Origin: Toxorhynchites rutilus septentrionalis
Taxonomy: Eukaryota; Arthropoda; Insecta; Diptera; Culicidae
Direction of reading: 5' to 3'
Length of the DNA: 64,000 bases
Assembly: GCF_029784135.1 (NCBI RefSeq)
Contig: NC_073746.1
Coordinates: 247,575,307 to 247,639,306 of the forward strand
Part shown: piece by piece, positions 23,584 to 35,010 of the stretch
How the letters are laid out: each line of letters begins with the position of its first letter
Position numbering within the stretch: position 1 is the stretch's first letter
Program-made: the position numbers and the translations under genes
Notes under the pieces: model-generated
Told to the model about the DNA's origin: nothing
The model's input: only the letters and a program-made list of their open reading frames with translations
Database searches by the model: none

Positions 23584-23743
23584 GAAGGAAGGAAAAAGGA
23601 AGAAGGAAGAAGGAAGAAGGAAGAAGGAAGAAGGAAGAAGGAAGAAGGAAGAAGGAAGAAGGAAGAAGGAAGAAGGAAGAAGGAAGAAGGAAGAAGGAAG
23701 AAGGAAGAAGGAAGAAGGAAGAAGGAAGAAGGAAGAAGGAAAA
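23584..23743 (+). repeat. 7-bp microsatellite (GGAAGAA)n
   Basis: About 22 copies of GGAAGAA, imperfect in the first 20 bp and near the end. The minus-strand frame of about 100 codons (repeating Ser-Ser-Phe-Phe-Leu-Leu-Pro) is an artefact of the repeat. Confidence 0.95.
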
Positions 23744-24564
23744 GACGTGGATGAGTTATTTTGCGAGGAATTGCAATTTATACGTTTGGTGGTCAACTGT
23801 CTGTTTGAACGTTCTATTGTGAGTGAGCACTAGGATGCCAATGAAAATGGTCATCTCGAATTTCAAAAAGTTACTCCATAAAAAATGTTCACTACCTCGA
23901 AAAAACACCCTATGCCAAACAGTCTTCCGAAAAACACTTACACATGTCCACGCGATGTGAAAATTCCATGTTTTTGTTTGAATTCAAACATGATTCTCGC
24001 TAGTGTTGAGTGTCTATCCCCAACACGAACAATGATAAACAAACATAGACATGTGAAAACAAACACGATGTTTATAATTCAAGAACATCATGTACAAACA
24101 TATCACCCGATGTCGCAGTATTCATTGCTTTCGTTTCGTTTCTTTTCATACACGGAAAGAAATTATTCATCCCAAAACATTTCTTCGTAGAATACTTTTT
24201 CACAGAAACGAACTTGAAATTTAGTTCGCATTTCAAAAATTGCACGAACTAAGAGGCTATAAGTTCATGCACCAAAATATATATTTTTATTAAGGCTCAT
24301 ATGGCGTCAGCCTAACGGGGCCGGGAGTTCAATATTTTGACAATGTTTGCTTACAACTATGTTAATATGTAACCGATTACTCGCGGATGGCTCGAGGTTA
24401 GTATTACAAGTGTTCTCATAATTGGGATGTTGCAGTCTTCAGTGCTCTGTACGTGTGCCCGACATGGGATACTTCCTATTGGGATGCAGCTGACCGTTAA
24501 TCAGCAACGACCCCCTAGTCTGCACCCCATATCTAGCGTGGTGCGTCTTTTTCGACTCGAGGAA

Positions 24565-24745
24565 TCCAGGATAGAATGATCACTAGCCGGCGCAATCATC
24601 AGCTCGTGTAGAGTTGTCATGAGCGGTACAACCTTTGGCTCTTGTTAAATCATCAGTGGACTGCACAACCTTCGGCCCGTGTATCTGTAAAGAGTGTGTG
24701 TATGTATTGCCGCGACTAAGTAAAAATTTATAGATCGTTCATGCA
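24565..24745 (+). repeat. Dispersed repeat, inverted partner at 54012-54190
   Basis: About 180 bp match the reverse complement of 54012-54190. Landmarks are 'gtagagttgtcatgagcggt', 'agtggactgc', 'ttcggcccgtgtatctgtaa' and 'gtatgtattgccgcgac'. The segment preceding it (24290-24560) looks like part of the same repeat in this copy but is not found in the partner. Confidence 0.8.
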
Positions 24746-25177
24746 CATTTTGCAAGTCTGATTAAATAGTCCTTGGTTTCGTTCAAAGAAAACATTCTCT
24801 GAATAGAAAGAAGCTTTTTTTTTGCGTGCATGTTGGCAATTAAAGTCTGGGGAGCCGACTGCATAGCGTCGTACAAATGCTGACCAAAAAAATTAATGCC
24901 CAAAAATTAGTCTTAGATGCAACCTTCAGCGGCACACAGCAGAACCAACAGAGAAATTTCAGCGGCTAAAACACACCATTAATTTCTCGATGTTATCACA
25001 AACTGAATGAAGGAAAAAACTAAAAGCTACACTTACACTGCACTACATATGCTATGTGTGCATGCGATTGCATCATCCTTTCTTCTCCTTTTCTCCGCTC
25101 GTTTCATAGCTCGGGTCGCGATCGTCGCGAACAAGCAGTATTGGCCATTTGTATTCAAAGATCCAGCCAAAATTGTT

Positions 25178-25225
25178 GCTCCCGTGGTCGAGTGGTTAGC
25201 GTCACGCCTAACATGTCACTGCTGA
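25178..25225 (+). mobile_element. tRNA-derived SINE, head fragment
   Basis: 'Gctcccgtggtcgagtggtt' followed by 'agcgtcacgcc' matches the A-box region of the SINE heads at 10583 and 33645. No B box follows, so the copy is truncated after about 45 bp. Confidence 0.55.
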
Positions 25226-25588
25226 ATAATTCAATTTTAGTACTTGTTCAAATAGCTAATAATAACGAATGTTACATGAATTCAATATATAAATTGATGC
25301 GTGCACTAAATAATGATATCAAATGTGAAAAACTCTCATATCAATCGATGTTTATTTTGTTCAGAACAGAAAAAGAGGTTTATTTTATTTGCCCAATATT
25401 TTAGACGAAGCATCCATTGTCATGAAAGCATTTTTTCCATGTCAACATACCAACACACCACGCGTTGAGTGGTGGTGGTGTGGTGTCCGATTCGCTTCTT
25501 CTACTCTACGCACTGCCGGTGCTTGGGGTGAAAATGCAAGAGAAACTGTACACCATGTTCGATCATCATGTGAAACATTGGGATTAAA

Positions 25589-26523
25589 CATCGTATGTCC
25601 AAACATACCACGAATACAAACATGTCACATTTTCTAACATAGGTACGAAAAAATCATGTTTGTACTCAAACACAAAACTGTGAACAGCAGCGTGGACATG
25701 TTTATTCCGGACGCAGTGTTTTTTGTGAAACATGGAAGACTGATGCCAAATATCAGCTCAATCGGGCTTAAGGGAGAGTGGCGCAAAGCGGTCAAATTTG
25801 AGTTTTTTGAAAATCTAAAAATCACCCAAGGGTTTTCGAAAAAAAAAATTTGTTGCCAGATGGCTTAAAATGGCATAAAACGAGACAATAAATGTTTTTG
25901 TGGTGGGTTGGGACCCCTATCTCTTTTCTAAGGGGGGCCTGCCATACAAATGGAACACAAATTTCTGCAAGACTCAAGAACTGATCAAGCAAATGGAAAA
26001 AAAATTGCATGCCGAGGTTTCAGGGGGCAAAAATGTTTTTATGGTGGTTCGACATTCCTCCTCCTCTCTTAGGGGGAGGCGCATAACTCGAGAACTAATC
26101 AAGCAAATAGCGCCAAATTTGACATGTGAAGGAAAATAAATGTTTTTATGGTGGTTCGACACTCCTCCCCCTCTTTAAAGTGGGACTTCCATACAAATTA
26201 AACACAAATGTCTGCATAACCCGAAGATCATCGTATGTCCAAACATACCACGAATACAAACATGTCACATTTTCTAACATAGGTACGAAAAAATCATGTT
26301 TGTACTCAAACACAAAACTGTGAACAGCAGCGTGGACATGTTTATTCCGGACGCAGTGTTTTTTGTGAAACATGGAAGACTGATGCCAAATATCAGCTCA
26401 ATCGGGCTTAAGGGAGAGTGGCGCAAAGCGGTCAAATTTGAGTTTTTTGAAAATCTAAAAATCACCCAAGGGTTTTCGAAAAAAAAAAATTTGTTGCCAG
26501 ATGGCTTAAAATGGCATAAAACG
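25589..26523 (+). repeat. 294-bp direct duplication flanking array sequence
   Basis: 25589-25882 and 26229-26523 are identical except for one extra A in a homopolymer. The 346 bp between them are nearly identical to part of the tandem array at 23126-23400, with a short deletion near 26133. The offset of the two copies is 640 bp. Confidence 0.92.
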
Positions 26524-27296
26524 TCGAGATCTAGTGTCATCTCGAAATTTTTTTGGTCAAAATTCGGCACTCTTGGGACTTCTTTCGGACTACGGAATGA
26601 AAAGTATGGTTTTGGGTGCCAATAAAAATAGTTATTTCGATTTTTCATTCGGAAATTGCTACGAAATGTTGATTTGCACGATAATACACCCCATGCAAAA
26701 GAGGCGATCTGGCGTAGGTGTAACATCCATACCTCTCACGCTAAAGGTCACGAGTTCAATACTCATTCCCGATATTCTTTCAAAAATGGAAGTAAAGTGA
26801 CAAATCAGCCATAAGTGCTTGAAAGTCACTATAATATAGAAAAAAAATCCTATGCAAAATATTAGCTCATTCCGACTTCATTTTCTGGTGTCACAAACTT
26901 TTAAATTTTAGTTTTTTTTTGGAAAGACGAAAATTAACAGTTATCTCGAAATTTGTCTTTTTGTCAAAATTAATGTTTTTTTGGCAATTGGTTGTTTTTC
27001 CGCCTGAAAAATCGATGTTTGACAAGAAAAAATTTTCGAGATGACTATAAATCTTGACGTGTCATGAAATTTCAAGACATTTTGCACCAACAATATTTTT
27101 TAAAAACAACGATTTCCGGTGATTTTTCGGTTTTCAAGAAAACTCAAACTTTGATCTCTTTGTGCCACTCTCCCTTAAGCCCGATTGAGCTGATATTTGG
27201 CATAGGGTGTTTTTTCGAGGTGGTGAACATTTTGTATAGGGTAACGTTTTGAAATTTTAGGGTCGATTTTTTCCCATACATTCATTGGCACCCTAG

Positions 27297-30296
27297 TAAG
27301 CACACCTCAAAAATTTCACCGTCATACACACTGACGGGTTGCGTCTAATTCATTATTTATAGGAAGATTTACCTCTGTTCCTAACATTCACAAGAAATTA
27401 ACTCGCTTGCTTTATGTCTGAATCTGTTCCATAATATAGTTATTGATAAAGCTTATTCTATGGTCAACTATATTCTCTAAAACTTGGTTTACCAGACGGT
27501 GTTGTGAATTGTTTTGTTTTTAAATTGGATTGAGGTTTAAAATAATACTATTATTATTCAAACAGCTGACAGCTTGGTTAGGTGTCATTGTTCATTTGAA
27601 TTATTTGTTCGCGGTAAATTTCTACCCTTAATTAACGAAAAGGGAAACAATTTTGCTAACCTGAAATTATTGGATTCATTATTATTGGAATCGTTACTCG
27701 ATCGTTTGAAATTGGATAACATCTACAAATGAACAGAAAATGTTGTTTTAAAAATGGGTTTATTCCCCCTGCAAAGCCATTATCATTTTCGCTCCACAAA
27801 GTAAACACGCGAAACTCTATGCCATTAAGACGAATAATAACTGATATTCAAAATGAAATTCAATTTTGTCGTCTTCAATAATCATGAAGACACATAACAC
27901 TGGATGGAAAAATGAACTACAAAACATTTTATAGAACAAAAGTTCATTTGCTCACATTCACTGATTGTATAGATCTGTTATTTTGATTATCGTTTGAAAA
28001 ATATAGATATTCAATCCAACGTAGTCCGAAAATGTAAGTATATAAACTTTGTGACAATGACAAACAAGAACAAGGGAACAAACAATAATATCACGACAAA
28101 TCGTCGGGTGTCAATTGAGTTTGGGTCACTACCCCAATTGCTCATCCGACAAACGTTCTCAAACGATCTCTAAAAACAGCATGACAAGCAGCTTATTTGA
28201 TGGAGTGGTTATTCAACCGAATTGAAGGGAGATGGTGAGCAGAGATCCATGTGCATGAAACATGCCCATTCGTCAAATCAGCTCAGTCAAATGCATCCGC
28301 GATGTTTGGGATGAATAGAAGAGCAGTACATTGAAATTGTGGATTTTACATGAAAAAAATATGATCAAGAAGCTCAACAGCAAAGTCTTGTCTGTAACTC
28401 ATTGAGAACAGTGCTGCCAAATAATCAAGAAGTTGCTAATTTTACTTTCCAGATTGTTAATGTAAATCTAAATAAATTCCCTGAATTCAGTCAAGAAATG
28501 GAAATTTCTCTCTGAAATTGACAGTTTTTTTTTCAATGTTTTAATTCATACTTTATTAGGTCACCTTACACGTATCATATTTGAATGGTTTCATTTGAAT
28601 TAAACAAACCAATGTAAACCAAGATGTAAGGGCACTGAAATGCCAAAATATTCACAAACCAGGATTCTGTCATAAATATTGTATATATTTCGGTCTGTAC
28701 GCAGAGGAACGGCGGAAAAACAGGATTATGTGGGTTTTGACGGAAGATAGTGCATGACTAGCTAATTACGTGATAACTACCATACCAAAAACGTCGCGAT
28801 CGTAGAAACAACAACCCAATGCACCGATAAACACTTAGTCATCACTCAACCCTACCCAAACGGATTGTCACCAGCCGGGGTATTAGCAAAACAGGTACTT
28901 CCCAAAGACGATTAGGGAATTATCTCAACTTCAGTGCTACCTCGACCTATTCCGATACGCATCAGCTCCTCCAAACTGCGCTATCCGCGGACATCTTCTT
29001 CGAGATATCTGTCTGGCATTGACGTATCTTCGATAAGTATATTGGATACCAACTCAAATCGCGTCAAGTGATAATGATTATTGATTTATGAGAGCACTCC
29101 AAAGAGGAAAGTGAGTAGAAAGAAAAATAACCCGAAAAAGGTCTTCTCAATTTGGATGCTGACGTGCGCTTTCTTGGTTTGGTGTTTTTTTTCCCTGCCT
29201 CAGAGATCGCGTTTAAAGAGGAAGACGATCATAAAACAGGTTGCCTTGCAGCGACAAAAAAAGAGTGTCATTCCTAAGCCTATCTTTGATCGACGCATGA
29301 ATGAATGTCGCGAGTGTTTGAGCATTTTTGAAACGTCTACTCTTGTTTAGCTTCAATTTTTTTTCTTCAATGTGTGACCGTCGGTAGGATTATTACCACG
29401 ACGTGAGATGCTTAATTCATTGATGATTAGATATTTATGTGGCTCGTTGGATTGAAGCTGAAAGGCGGAGTCCAGAAGCGGGGAGAAATCAAAACATTTG
29501 ATTGACATAGTGTTTGTTTCTCCGTCGTCTCGAAGGGAGCTCGAGTGGCGGAAGGTAAATATATAGACATAAGATGAATGTTAACGCGAAAATGATAGTT
29601 TTAGCGGGTCGTTCGGCGCGTAACTCTTTCGGTGGACTAATACATCGTTATTAGGGTGGCGTGTAGCTAAAAAAAATGTTTTAAGAACGGCGGATTATGA
29701 CGATTGAATTGGAATTCACTGGAACGATTCAACACGATATTAATGTGGGAACTTTGCCGTGGTAGAACTGTTATTTTCTGTAAATTGAATGCCACGAGTG
29801 AAATTATCATTAGGTGGAAGACATTTCTATTTCACGAATTCTGATAGAGGAGGCCGGTACGAATAATGGAGCTGTGATGACTCATTGAACATAAGTTGGC
29901 AGTACAAAATTTCTTCATGATGACATCGAACAGTCTATCGGGCGTTTACTTTCCGTAACAAGCATTTGAAAGGTTTTGGAACATTGAACACGTGTTTCTT
30001 AGCATGGAAACGCAAAACAATGATTGAAGCAAACAAGTGAGCATGAATATTTGAAGAACCACCACAATTTTGCATTTTACCTAGCAATAAAGACTACCCC
30101 GTCTACTACAAGAGCAGGTAATAAATAAATATGTTCCTGAAAATAGAAAAATACCATCTGGATGGTATATATTCAAAGGCCTCATGCAGGCTCAATCAGT
30201 TAATGATCCGCATTATTCGCAGATAGTTGATCTAAAAAAATTTAAAATTCATTCCAAAGAACAGAGGTGCACGTGTTTGACGAAAACACGAACAAA
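27297..30296. other. Upstream region of the UBE2Q gene; no recognisable gene
   Basis: No protein-like frame. One dispersed repeat (27836-27996) is the inverted partner of 8968-9124. 28700-30000 is of mixed complexity with no element ends and may hold regulatory sequence or an unannotated 5' exon of the downstream gene. A weak acceptor-like 'ccaaagaacag' ends at 30265, so the coding exon could have an upstream non-coding exon. Confidence 0.4.
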
Positions 30297-31358
30297 ATGG
30301 CCGCCGGGGATGATACGCTCGCGTCGGAGCTAGAAACACTGAAGGAAAAATTTCCCAAAGATCACGAACGATTCCAAATCCTGGACGGATCGGTGGATGG
30401 ACTAAGGTGCCGATTTATTGACAACGATGGAAGATCCTACTTCATTCGTGTCCATATTGTTGAACCATATCCCGAAATGCCACCCGCCTGGGTAGCAGAA
30501 AACGATGATAGCGGCATTATGAATGTTTTAGATGTTTTTGCAAATGGTAGCAATCTGTCTAATCATCTAGTGAACCAGGTAGATGTACTTTTACGCGAAC
30601 TTTGCCGGATGTTTGAGGTACCATTACCTGTAGGGTTGGAAGCTCACGAGCTTCATGCTTCCCGCGAGGGTAACAACAAGAACAAAGTGACCGAAACGGA
30701 TAAGGTGAGCAATGGTGACACGGATGCTGTAAGTAGTTCGACTGCAGGATATAAAACAAGGGACCAAAAGTTGGAAAATCTGGAGAAGATACGGCTAAGT
30801 CAAAAGTCAAAAGATCCTTCAGCATCGAGTTCATCGGTTCTATCCACTAACCGGTTGATGAGAGAAATACAGGAGATTTATCGTTCCTACGCGTACAACA
30901 ACCAGATTTACACGTTGGAGCTAGTCGATGATTCGCTGTACGAGTGGATCGTTCATCTGAAAACTGTTGATCCGGACAGTTTACTACACCAGGATCTCAT
31001 CCAACTGAAACAACGTGAGGGTGTAGACAGCATTCGGCTCAACATACGGTTCAAGGAGAGTTATCCTTTCGAGCCGCCCTTCGTGCGAATTGTCTATCCG
31101 CACATAGTCAATGGGTTTGTGCTGAAAGGGGGTGCTCTCTGCATGGAGCTGCTAACGGATCGCGGCTGGAGTCCTGCGTATTCGATGGAAGCTGTCATCG
31201 TGCAGATAGCGGCTTCACTAGTGAAGGGGAATGCACGCATCATGTTCAACGTTGCCAACAAGAAATATAATTTGGAACGGGCTCAATCTTCGTTCCGGGA
31301 GCTGGTTCGGTTACACGAGAAGAGAGGCTGGTATACTCCCCCAACGGAAGACGGATAG
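30297..31358 (+). CDS. UBE2Q: Ubiquitin-conjugating enzyme E2 Q (UBE2Q1/UBE2Q2 type)
   Basis: The 353-residue protein is a full-length match in layout to animal UBE2Q proteins, which are about 375-420 residues. Residues ~10-115 form the N-terminal RWD-like domain (PYPEMPPAWV, then VDVLLRELC). A Ser/Lys-rich linker follows (~125-185), then the UBC fold with NIRFKESYPFEPPFVRI, the active-site segment GGALCMELLTDRGWSPAY with the catalytic Cys at about residue 282, and a C-terminal helix. E2 enzymes accept ubiquitin from E1 as a Cys thioester and pass it to substrates with E3 ligases. I chose the ATG at 30297 because it has the context CAAAATGG and precedes the RWD domain; the frame also extends upstream to a GTG at 30267. 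There is no intron in the coding region. It stops at TAG and a poly(A) signal follows 65 bp later. A recent retrocopy is possible but the frame is fully intact. Confidence 0.95.
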   Translation: MAAGDDTLASELETLKEKFPKDHERFQILDGSVDGLRCRFIDNDGRSYFIRVHIVEPYPEMPPAWVAENDDSGIMNVLDVFANGSNLSNHLVNQVDVLLRELCRMFEVPLPVGLEAHELHASREGNNKNKVTETDKVSNGDTDAVSSSTAGYKTRDQKLENLEKIRLSQKSKDPSASSSSVLSTNRLMREIQEIYRSYAYNNQIYTLELVDDSLYEWIVHLKTVDPDSLLHQDLIQLKQREGVDSIRLNIRFKESYPFEPPFVRIVYPHIVNGFVLKGGALCMELLTDRGWSPAYSMEAVIVQIAASLVKGNARIMFNVANKKYNLERAQSSFRELVRLHEKRGWYTPPTEDG

Positions 31359-31422
31359 GCTGTTTGTTATACACGTTTGTTTTATAGAGGCAATTTTGCT
31401 TGATTATCGATGATGCGCTAAA

Positions 31423-31428
31423 AATAAA
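31423..31428 (+). terminator. Polyadenylation signal of the UBE2Q gene
   Basis: AATAAA lies 65 bp after the stop codon in a short AT-rich 3'UTR, and T-rich sequence follows at about 31475. Confidence 0.6.
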
Positions 31429-31529
31429 AGGACTCTTGTTTGCATTCATAGAAACTGTTTTGATTTTGAAATACATCTTTTTTTTCTATGATGTCAATTC
31501 TATGATATCATAGAAACCATAATTTTAGT

Positions 31530-31615
31530 AATTAATATTGCCACCTTTGGAATCCAGTACTGCTTGCAAACGTCGTGGAATCGATTCAGCGAAATTTGTG
31601 ATCAATCTGGAGGAG
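31530..31615 (-). pseudogene. Tc1-like transposase, extreme C-terminal fragment
   Basis: On the minus strand the bases translate to LITNFAESIPRRLQAVLDSK followed by GGNIN. This matches the SxPRRxQAVxxxxGGxxxY end of Tc1-family transposases. Nothing else of the element is recognisable. It lies 170 bp after the UBE2Q stop. Confidence 0.65.
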
Positions 31616-33310
31616 GACTACAAAAAAACAACACTGGGTAAGCAGCAGTTCGGGTTTGACATTACTCACTGATAAAAAGCAAGCTTATCTTCAATGAACT
31701 TATTTGAACAGTAAATTTAGTTTTTAGGATAAATGGGAAGTGTAGATTCGATTTGCTATACTCAACATAGTTATGTTTTCAATTTTTAAAAATTAGCTTG
31801 TACGTATAGCTTGTCAGTATAACCATAGGAACGTACACCCAAACTAGCGTTGCCAGAAAACATTTAATCTTCGGCAGAAAAAATGTCTTTTTGTGTCTTG
31901 AAGCGTCAAATTAGCAAATGAGTCTCAAAAACTTTGAAGTGTTTGTATGTATGGGAGCAGACATCTCTTTCTTTTTTTCTTTTTTCATCTGTTTTGGGAT
32001 TGTGCTAAAAAGTCCATACGACGTCAACGGGGATCGCACCAAGGTCGGCTGGAATGCAAAGCTGTTCTACACGACCACGCTATCCATATAGTTGCTTGTG
32101 CTGTTGCGTAAATGCGTGGTAATATTACATCTCATTATAAAATGAAGTTGGAAAGTGGTTCCTATTAATGGTTCTTTTATATATTTTCAATTTTTAAAAA
32201 AGAAGTATCAAAGCAAATGAGTTTTCACGACAGTATGAGCGCACTTTTGAAATTTACATTGTCTGTGCATGAACCATGTTTTTTATTTATTGTAATGCTA
32301 AACGATATCGCTAACGTTTGCATCAAAACTAAACAAATTCAAAAGCTTTATGACAAAATAGAAGTGATGGGAAAAATATTATCAACACCAAGCCATAACT
32401 ATTATTGGTACGTTATCTTGAAAAAATTGTAAATTCTGTATAATTTTTTTTCTTGATTTAAAAAAAAATATAACTCAAAAACTACAATACCTACAAAGTT
32501 CTGGTCAAAGAATGAAATGTAGGAAATTATTTGGATTTTCATAAAAAAATATCGAAACTTAAAAAAAAAGATTCGCTGAAAAAAAACCCATTTTAAAACC
32601 TCCTTTCACTCCAACCTTTCAATTTGACGTCCATCCAGAAGGATCCACTTTGGAATAAAGTAATCGAGTTTTATTAAAATCACCTGTCGAGGAAACATAC
32701 CAGTTTTCTGTCCGCTTCAGGATAGTTTCCACAGTGAAGACCCGGAACATGGATAATAATGGCCAATATACAATTGATTGGATTTGGTTTTCAATAATGA
32801 AGATACTTTATAATTGAACCAAATTATTTTGCTGAAGTGAAAGAAGGTTCGTCGCTTCAAAACACCGAACTTTTCTCATGTTTAGCATATTTAGTGGCAA
32901 AGTTTTCTCGCTATCTCGTGATTTTTTGTGCAGTCAAGTGCAAAGATTAAATGAAAAAAAAATGTTATGAAATTGAGTGTTTCGAAAGTGTTTGTTATGT
33001 GAAAAGAGAAGAGATTTTTTTATATTATGAAATAGTCATGAACAATCGATTTCGATAAGATTGAAATCTTATTAATCTCGATGAAATATTGCTAGACAGT
33101 GAACGACATTCGATGATTTATTTTGCCTTCATCAGTCTGAACTGATATTCTAGAGCCATTTTACCAATACTTCTTCCCCACGAATATTGCAATTTTTGTT
33201 CTATTTTGTATTATAATTAATCTTTGCTAGCAAAAATACGTGTTTCACCCCCTATAATGGCAGTCACCAAAAATTGTTTAGAAAAAGAAAATACTAGAAA
33301 AAACAAGAAG
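31616..33310. other. No recognisable gene; SINE fragment and dispersed repeat inside
   Basis: Apart from the tRNA-like SINE at 31985-32105, a block at 32470-32527 ('aatacctacaaagttctggt', 'gaatgaaatgtaggaaatt') repeats 4848-4906, and both are followed by A-rich sequence and 'ttcgctgaaaaaaa'. No protein-like frame. Confidence 0.5.
31985..32105 (-). mobile_element. tRNA-like SINE fragment (second family)
   Basis: Read on the minus strand there is an A-box-like 'tggatagcgtggtcgtgtag' and, about 35 bp on, a B-box-like 'ttggtgcgatccccgttgac', then 'gtatggactttttagcac'. The head differs from the SINE at 10311-10583, so it is a different family. Confidence 0.5.
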
Positions 33311-35010
33311 TGGGTTATATCTGTGATATAATCACAAGGTAAACGTAGGACTACCGTTGGCTCGGTAATCATTTATTTGAAATTGCATCTGAATTAATTC
33401 TAAATAAATGAATGAATGAATAAATATTTTGAAAGATGCTGAAAGTCTTCTTGTTAGTTGGTGGTTTTATGAGTAAAAGTATGGAATTGTCATTAACATA
33501 AAAGCCAACTCTTTCGAACTTGTTAGTGGTCCTGAAACGACCCGATGGAATTTGAGTGGCCTTGTAAAAGCAACTGTTTGATAAATGATTCAATTTTGTT
33601 TTCGTGAGAATAATACGAGATTTTTCATGATCACTCCATGATCACTAAGTGCACCCGTGGCCGATTGGTTAGCGTCCCACATTATCATGCCGGGTGTTCG
33701 GGTTCGATTCCCGTTCTGGTCGGAGGATTTTTCGTCAAAGAAGTTTCTTCCGATTTGCACTGTGGTCACGCGTATTCTAGAGCTTGCCCCTCGGAATACA
33801 TTCAAGGCTTGTTATATGGCTTAAGAAATCTCAACTATGTATTGATAAATGACGCTAGTTAATGCATATGTTGAGACGGTAAAAGTTCCACAGGGAAAGT
33901 TAACGCCATTCAAGAAGAAGAAGTCCATGCGCAAAATTGAAACGCCTCTTCACGGTGAAAACGAAATAAAGTCTATATAACCTTGCATAAAATTCGCCAT
34001 TTTACAATGTGGTATGTATATTTTGAAGGATGGCTTGGTGTAAGTGTTGTAACTTTTTTTTTTTCAACTAGATAAACGATGAGTAGCATGTGTTGCGCTA
34101 AAAATACTGCAAATCCTTCTTGTATCGGCCCTTACATTATCAATGATTCAATCCAACTTAATGTGATATCGATTTCATCACCATTATCCACAGTATTCAT
34201 AACCTGTATGCATTATCAAACTCAAAATTTTCGAAGATTATCAACGATTTTGGTCCAATCGCGTGTTGAAATCATCGTAAATATACAAAGTCCTAACTTT
34301 ATTACCATATACTGAAGATATTTAATGGTTGAAATGAATCTAAATAGAAATAAAATGAATAATCACGACCGAATCTTGCTTTTCAGTGCGTAGAATAAAC
34401 AAACATCATCACTTTTGTGGTTCTGAACTCTAATGTAGGTGTCGCATGAGCTGATTCAGCTTTGTGTAAATTCGTCTATTGGATTGCATCACGGGAACAC
34501 CAAGTCGAATGCATAAATGCGAATATTCCTTCGCTTGGACGCATTCACACGCAAACAATTTTTCATGACTGTTCCATGCGAAAGCAGAACAGAAACTGAT
34601 GCGAGTAAAAGTACTCACGCCTTGCATGTGTCCGCTATGGTTTCCCAAACACTAATGCAAGCGAGCAAAAGAAGTCGCAGCTTGCATGTATTCACTATGA
34701 TGGTTTCTCCAGGTGCCTAGGTTTTGCGTCCGTGTTCGGGAACACATTGCGATCACCAATGATGATTTTAATAGCTTGCTTTTGAAGCAATTTTTAAGCT
34801 ATTGAAACGATTTTTTGGACCAATATGTGACAATCATATAACTCGTTGATATTTTATCTTTCGGATGAAGTGATCATTATACCGCTCCATTCAGCCGGTA
34901 AAGAGGTATTAACGTGCAAAACCTTGCACTCCAGCGTCACTCTCTCGTTTTCGAAACTTTGAACTTACACCCCGGTACAGAAATGAAAGGAAATAGTCCT
35001 ACGTCAACGG
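33311..35010. mobile_element. Palindrome-ended element, copy 3, with nested SINE
   Basis: The left end 'ggttatatctgtgatataat' then 'aaacgtaggactacc' matches copy 2. The right end 'atagtcctacgtcaac' (34994-35007) is the complementary motif. Internal units at 34560-34760 resemble the ~97-bp repeats of copy 2 ('gcgagtaaaagtactcacgc', 'cttgcatgt'). 34835-34985 is an inverted match to 62213-62363. A SINE (33645-33922) has inserted. Confidence 0.65.
33645..33922 (+). mobile_element. tRNA-derived SINE
   Basis: This is the plus-strand copy of the family at 10311-10583. It has the A box (GTGGCCGATTGGTTAGCGTC), the B box (GGGTTCGATTCCCG), the body 'gcttgcccctcggaatacat', 'aagttccacagggaa', and the 3' end 'aacgccattcaagaagaag'. 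It lies inside a palindrome-ended element. Confidence 0.88.

Larger units (their letters stand above)
23831..27296. mobile_element. Long-TIR non-autonomous element, rearranged
   Basis: The left end 'actaggatgccaatgaa' and the reverse complement of the right end 'actagggtgccaatgaa' match. Similarity continues inward over about 90 bp, including 'aaatgttcac.acctcgaaaa' and 'aacaccctatgccaaa'. A further inner block ('tcagctcaatcgggcttaag', 'ggagagtggc') at 25755, 26395 and inverted at 27165 belongs to the same TIR. The interior holds a dispersed repeat, a SINE fragment, array sequence and a 294-bp duplication. Confidence 0.6.

Noticed and set aside
23488..23796. 102-codon Ser/Phe/Leu/Pro-rich minus-strand frame
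   Set aside because: Translation of the 7-bp microsatellite.
29081..29350. 89-codon basic frame upstream of UBE2Q
   Set aside because: It starts at TTG with no in-frame ATG near the start and no recognisable motif.
30559..30834. 91-codon minus-strand frame within UBE2Q
   Set aside because: A shadow of the real coding frame on the other strand.
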